Source of the DNA: Alisma plantago-aquatica
Taxonomy: Eukaryota; Streptophyta; Magnoliopsida; Alismatales; Alismataceae
Direction: 5' to 3'
NCBI GenBank assembly: GCA_963693085.1
Contig: OY856410.1
Coordinates: 1,327,862,304 to 1,327,926,303 of the forward strand
DNA: 64,000 nucleotides
Under the pieces are notes generated by a model, which had not been told where the DNA came from, did not search any database, and was given only the letters and a program-made list of their open reading frames with translations. This document shows, piece after piece, positions 59,883-64,000 of this stretch; the stretch's first letter is position 1; each line of letters starts with the position of its first letter. The position numbers and the translations under genes are program-made.

Positions 59883-62800
59883 TTATTCGCTATCAACATC
59901 CCAATTATATCTTAAATCCCCCACTACTTGTATGGTTGTTGCCCATTCTTCTCTTACTTCATTTAATTCTCCCGTCGTATAGGGAGCATGTACATCTGGT
60001 AAGGCATTTCCTGTAGTGTGGTCAGTTCTAAACACCTGTAAAGATAATGATGTATATATATAATTAATGAGCTATAAATAAGATTGATATATTTCATATT
60101 ATCTAATGAGACTATATAATACCTCAGCAATACAATCGATGTCCATTGCGGCATATTTGATAATCATGTGCATAAATCGCATCACGTAGTATCCACATGC
60201 CCATCCGTTGTCTTGTGTGGCACACTATAAATTCAAACATACAAAATATTAAAAAATACAACTAATTAAGCATTGTTCACATAAATAATATATACATATA
60301 TTGCAGTCGGGAACTTACTTTCACGTTCTTCCAAATTATTGGTTGGTTCTTTTTCGTGGGGACCTTTCCTACAGCCTTTTTGAACTCATCAAAACCCCTA
60401 CATGTTAATGTAACACAGTATATTGCATAATTAAATAGTAATGTAATAACATATGTTAACAGATATGAAAATAAAATATTTCTCACCGGAATAATGCCAT
60501 TTTCATTATGTGTCCATATTTTGTATTCAATTTACTCCCCTTAGGATCTAGATAATAGACAGTGAACGTCTCAGGGACAATAACCAGTAACTCCCAATGC
60601 ATACCACTAGAGGTAAAAAAAGTTAAAAATTAATAACTCAAAATTCACAATAAAAATGTAATTTTCTTAATAAGCAAAGTAAACTTACTCTACATTGAAT
60701 GGAGCCATTATCATCGTCTTCTTTTTTTGAGCAAAAATTGAAAAAGCCTCATAGCAGTATTGTTGAACTGACGGAGGGTCTTTAGCTACTAGACTAATGA
60801 AAGATGGAATCAAAAATCCTACATGTTTGAATGCAAAATCTACACATATCTTGTCTAAGTAGCTGCAAAATATGTATTAATTACGCATGCATTAATAAAT
60901 AAGAAACCAGATCACCAGATCCTACACAAGGTATATGAATGTATAAAGAAGATCTCACCTTATCCATAGCTCTATCATAGATGTATTTAGCCAATCATAT
61001 CAAAACAACTCCAAAATATCTTGTATAAATAGTTTGCTTTCGTATGATTGACCTGCAACATCTGAATCTATAGAAACAGTTATAGGGTAGTTTATATCAT
61101 GTTCGCCTAACCATATTGCCATACCCCTACAGTTAGGACCTAACGGGACAGTTAGGTCCTGTGGAACCCAACTGGGTAATGTAGGAGGTGGAAGTGGAGG
61201 CCTGGATGTTGTGGGTGTCTTCTTTTTAATCTGTATATATATATAATAATTTCAGATCAACTGACATCATATACACACACTAACAATTTAACGTAATGTA
61301 AATTTACCATACAATTTCAGTAAAGATGACATCCTCTTTTAGCCACAATATCACTCCGCCTAAAGCCTCACCAAGTGTTTCGCAATCTGGGTGGGCATAT
61401 GGCAATGGAAGATCCATCCACTTGGGGAATATATGTACCGGGCTCACACAAATCCAACCAGCTGGTAATGGAGACCCGTGAAACATTTCCCCTGGTAGGG
61501 ATGGGTAAGCCGACGCCTCTGCAACGACATATTCATTAACTTTTAGACAGCATGGATTCAACCCCTACAAATTTTTGTGTGAAGAATGTTATATACATAT
61601 ATACATATCATCTTGAAAACATATCATCTTGAATTAAAAAACTAGTTACTATGTCATAAAAATACTTACAGTGGATGTGCTAGGTGGTGGGTCTATAGGA
61701 TTACTCCCAACCTCTGCAGTAGGAGTAGAGAGGGATGCTATGATAGGTATTGTCTGCTGAGTGGCAGTCTGAGATGCCTGCCACTTTTTCAGTGCTTCTT
61801 CCAGTTTCCTATCAACTAGCTTATCTACCTATACATGGATAAAAGAAACGTTAGCTTCTAATTATTGAATTCTCTTTTTACAGTAACATTATAAAGAAAG
61901 AATATGTTACCTATTCTTGTGAAAGTCCCACTTTTGGGACATGTTTGCACTGGGATGGCCCAAAAAAAGATTTGATGCCCACACCAGAGCCTGCAACCCT
62001 AACACGTCCAGGATGTTCTGGGTTACCCAGAGCAACTGTCAATTCATCCCCTGTGCCCTCAGGGATGAACTTGCCTTGTTTCCTCAGCTCGTGCAGCTCC
62101 CGCTAATCACCAAAACAAAAATTTGTAATTAAGTAAACACCACAAATAATCAATATTTGAACGATTGCTGTAAGAGTTGTATTTTACCATTTTTGCAGCC
62201 GCCTCAACAGTTGCGGGATTCCTTATTTCTCCCTTCTTATTTTGCCTCCCAGCTATCCAGATATCATGGCGAGGCAGATGTGTGCTACCTATAGTGGAGG
62301 ATTCCTGAGTAGCAGCAGACTGAGCAGTAGCCTCAGACTGTAGTCTTTGGCGAATGCCTGCATACCCCTTTGGACCCATTGTGTGGTCATGTACATTCAG
62401 TGCACGCCTTGATCTTTGTGCCTCACTGAGGGCCTAGTTAGTATGCACATTAATGATTTGGATGATTTGGTTAGTAACAGTAAATGTTAATCTTGAATAG
62501 GTGAATACAACATATATTAATGAGATTGGGACTGACGACTAATACCTTGAATTCATCTGTTTGTCTTGAAGCAACAAACGCGTCCCATTCTTCTTTGTCT
62601 AGGAAGTTCCACTGTTCAGTGGTTGTCTTCTTCCTCTTGTCAGCTTCTTTTATGTATTCTCGGGTGAGATTTGTCCTATAGTTCCTTAGGACTCTCCCAC
62701 AGCGTTGCATCACACATTTACGATGCGACTTTTCATCCAATTCAAATATACTCTGCAAATTAGAATTTCTATTAACTAGTATCCAAAATATTAGTAATCT

Positions 62801-63284
62801 ACAAAATATAATTGCAAATTAATAATAACTCACGCATAAATCCTTCCATATTACGTCTTTCTTCTCCTTAGAAACTTTATGCCAAGAATCTATCTTACAA
62901 CCGCAATGGCTACGAGTAACATACCCAAGATATGAAACAAATGAATTGCGATTCACACCAGATGTATTTCTTGCATTATCAAAATCCACAACAAGTTTGG
63001 GTCCATTGCCCTTTTGCACTATTAACTTCTTCATCATAGTGATGCCCCTACTCCTGTCAACTTTTTGGTGTTGCTGATCAAGTGCCTCAAGTGCTTCAGA
63101 TGCTACATGTGCATCATCAACCTAAAATTTGACAAAATAAACGCATTTACAAGATATAACTATAATTGGACATATAGATATAAATATATGATATATTTTT
63201 AAAACTTACATTGTGAGGCAGCGCATTGATGTCCTCACCCTCACAGTAATCATCAGCACGGTCATCAGGAGAATGCTCAGCCAT
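59883..63284 (-). pseudogene. CACTA-3 second gene: Transposase_24-type domain plus Ulp1-like peptidase, nearly intact
   Basis: ATG at 63284 starts MAEHSPDDRADDYCEGED. Exons with consensus borders can be read: 63284-63210, 63121-62834 (donor GTGAGT), 62752-62546, 62433-62188, and from 62102. They encode the En/Spm-type domain (SYLGYVTRSHCGCK, WNFLDKEEWDAF, HTMGPKGYAGIRQRL, PRHDIWIAGRQNKKGE), then GNPEHPGRVRVAGSG. Later exons carry the DUF8039-like segment (61561-61320) and the peptidase with HWELLV, VYYLDP, then QDN and WAC motifs, ending WDVDSE at 59883. An apparent TAG at 61913-61911 sits at the end of exon 5. Unless it is avoided by different splicing, this copy is also inactive. It is the better template for reading the CACTA-1 copy. 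Confidence 0.82.
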
Positions 63285-63296
63285 CTGAAAATTCAC

Positions 63297-63440
63297 ATGC
63301 ACATTGTAAAGTTTACATTGTAAAGTAATTCAAATTGTAAAGCTCATATTGTAAAGTTCACATTCACATTGTAAAGTAATTCACATTGTAAAGTTCACAT
63401 TATAAAGTAATTCACATTGTAAAATTCACATTGTAAAGTT
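63297..63440. repeat. Short tandem repeat between TNP2 and the second gene of CACTA-3
   Basis: Irregular repeats of CACATTGTAAAGTT and AATTCACATTGTAAAG fill the 160-bp gap between the TNP2 stop and the next start codon. The matching gap in CACTA-1 (5504-5682) is AT-rich with shorter, different repeats. Confidence 0.88.
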
Positions 63441-63445
63441 CACAT

Positions 63446-64000
63446 TCAGAAAAATAAAACATATAAAAAAACATTGTATAAACATGCCTCTAATATTGTG
63501 ATTTTTTTATCAATTAACAATCCTTCATTGTGATCTCCGCGCACATACAAGTCATCATTAGCTTCAATATTTGCTGGTGTTGGCAACCCAACTGAGAATG
63601 GACTGGAGTCATCATACTTATCATAGTATTGTTCTTCATCTATAGGATCTTCAATGAACTGTCTTTTACCATGAAGAACAACTGACCATTTATCATTTGC
63701 ACGATCATCGATATAAAATAATTGTTTCGCATGTGATGCGAATATGAATGGTTCATCCTTCTCGCCAATCTTTTCAAAGTTCACTAAAGTGAAACCCAAT
63801 TCATCCACTATAACTCATTTGGTGTTATCAACCCAATTACATTTGAAAAGCAGAATTCTGAAATCTATGTAGTCAAACTCCCATATGTCTTCAATGACAC
63901 CGTAATATGACATTTTAGCTTCACGTGGACTCTTATCCTTTGCACTTGCAAAAAATATATTTGATGCTTGAAGGGTGACCCCACTGTTTTGGACGACACT
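63446..64000 (-). pseudogene. CACTA-3 TNP2 transposase, C-terminal end (DUF4216), cut by the window
   Basis: The frame encodes DELGFTLVNFEKIGEKDEPF, HAKQLFYIDDRANDKW, HGKRQFIEDP, EQYYDKYDDSSPFSVGLPTP, and closely follows the CACTA-1 copy. Just upstream the codon for Gly in NTKGVIVDELG is TGA (near 63816), so the protein is interrupted. The C-terminus is longer than in CACTA-1 because the shared stop is lost, ending at 63446. The remainder of the gene lies to the right of the window. Confidence 0.88.

Larger units (their letters stand above)
58981..64000 (-). mobile_element. CACTA-3: left portion, continues past the window
   Basis: The left terminus is CACTAGTACATAAACG at 58981, followed by subterminal repeats like those of CACTA-1. 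Internal order is the same as in CACTA-1: subterminal repeats, a shared block with TATGGCTGGTCG near 59527 (1870 in CACTA-1), the second gene on the minus strand, and the C-terminus of TNP2 at the edge. The TIR differs from that of CACTA-1 after the first four bases but matches CACTA-2. The target duplication cannot be checked because the right end lies outside; the three bases before the element are AAT. Confidence 0.88.

Overview
This is nuclear DNA of a flowering plant, made almost entirely of nested transposable elements. The evidence is Ty3/gypsy and Ty1/copia remnants primed by initiator tRNA-Met, CACTA (En/Spm-type) DNA transposons with plant-specific transposase domains, an L1-type LINE with an RNase H domain, and two plant gene remnants. 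I cannot name the species. No intact host gene is visible.

Layout. 1-1311: 3' end of a Ty3/gypsy element (integrase, then the start of its 3' LTR). 1312-16804: a complete CACTA element (CACTA-1) inserted in that LTR, with a CTT target duplication. It carries a broken TNP2 transposase and a second broken gene joining an En/Spm-type domain to a Ulp1-like peptidase, both on the minus strand. A 6.0-kb LINE (7249-13270), with a 20-bp target duplication, sits inside the transposase gene. 16808-19500: rest of the gypsy LTR. 19540-24496: a second, heavily decayed gypsy element and its LTR. 24497-27300: an LTR-like block on the minus strand.

27814-48184: the most striking object, a 20.4-kb array LTR-internal-LTR-internal-LTR of a non-coding large retrotransposon derivative (LARD). 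LTRs are about 4.3-4.9 kb without later insertions and the internal domains about 2.58 kb. ATGAC flanks the whole array on both sides. The middle LTR carries a 1.4-kb copia-type solo LTR with its own CTATG duplication.

48190-49178: 3' end of an older LTR that the LARD split. 49180-51075: minus-strand LTR-like sequence between two ATC-type microsatellites. 51080-52436: isolated right end of another CACTA element (CACTA-2). 52437-53047: a copia gag/leader/LTR on the minus strand. It interrupts, after codon 45, the first exon of a malectin-type (CrRLK1L) receptor kinase gene (53048-53182). 54565-54930: probable DUF4220 gene remnant. 58981 to the window end: a third CACTA element (CACTA-3), related to CACTA-1 and better preserved, running off the window.

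Order of events inferred from nesting: gypsy-A, then CACTA-1 in its LTR, then the LINE in the CACTA transposase. Separately, an older LTR, then the LARD in it, then the copia solo LTR in the LARD. Separately, a receptor kinase gene, then copia in it, then CACTA-2 in the copia element. None of the coding genes looks functional.
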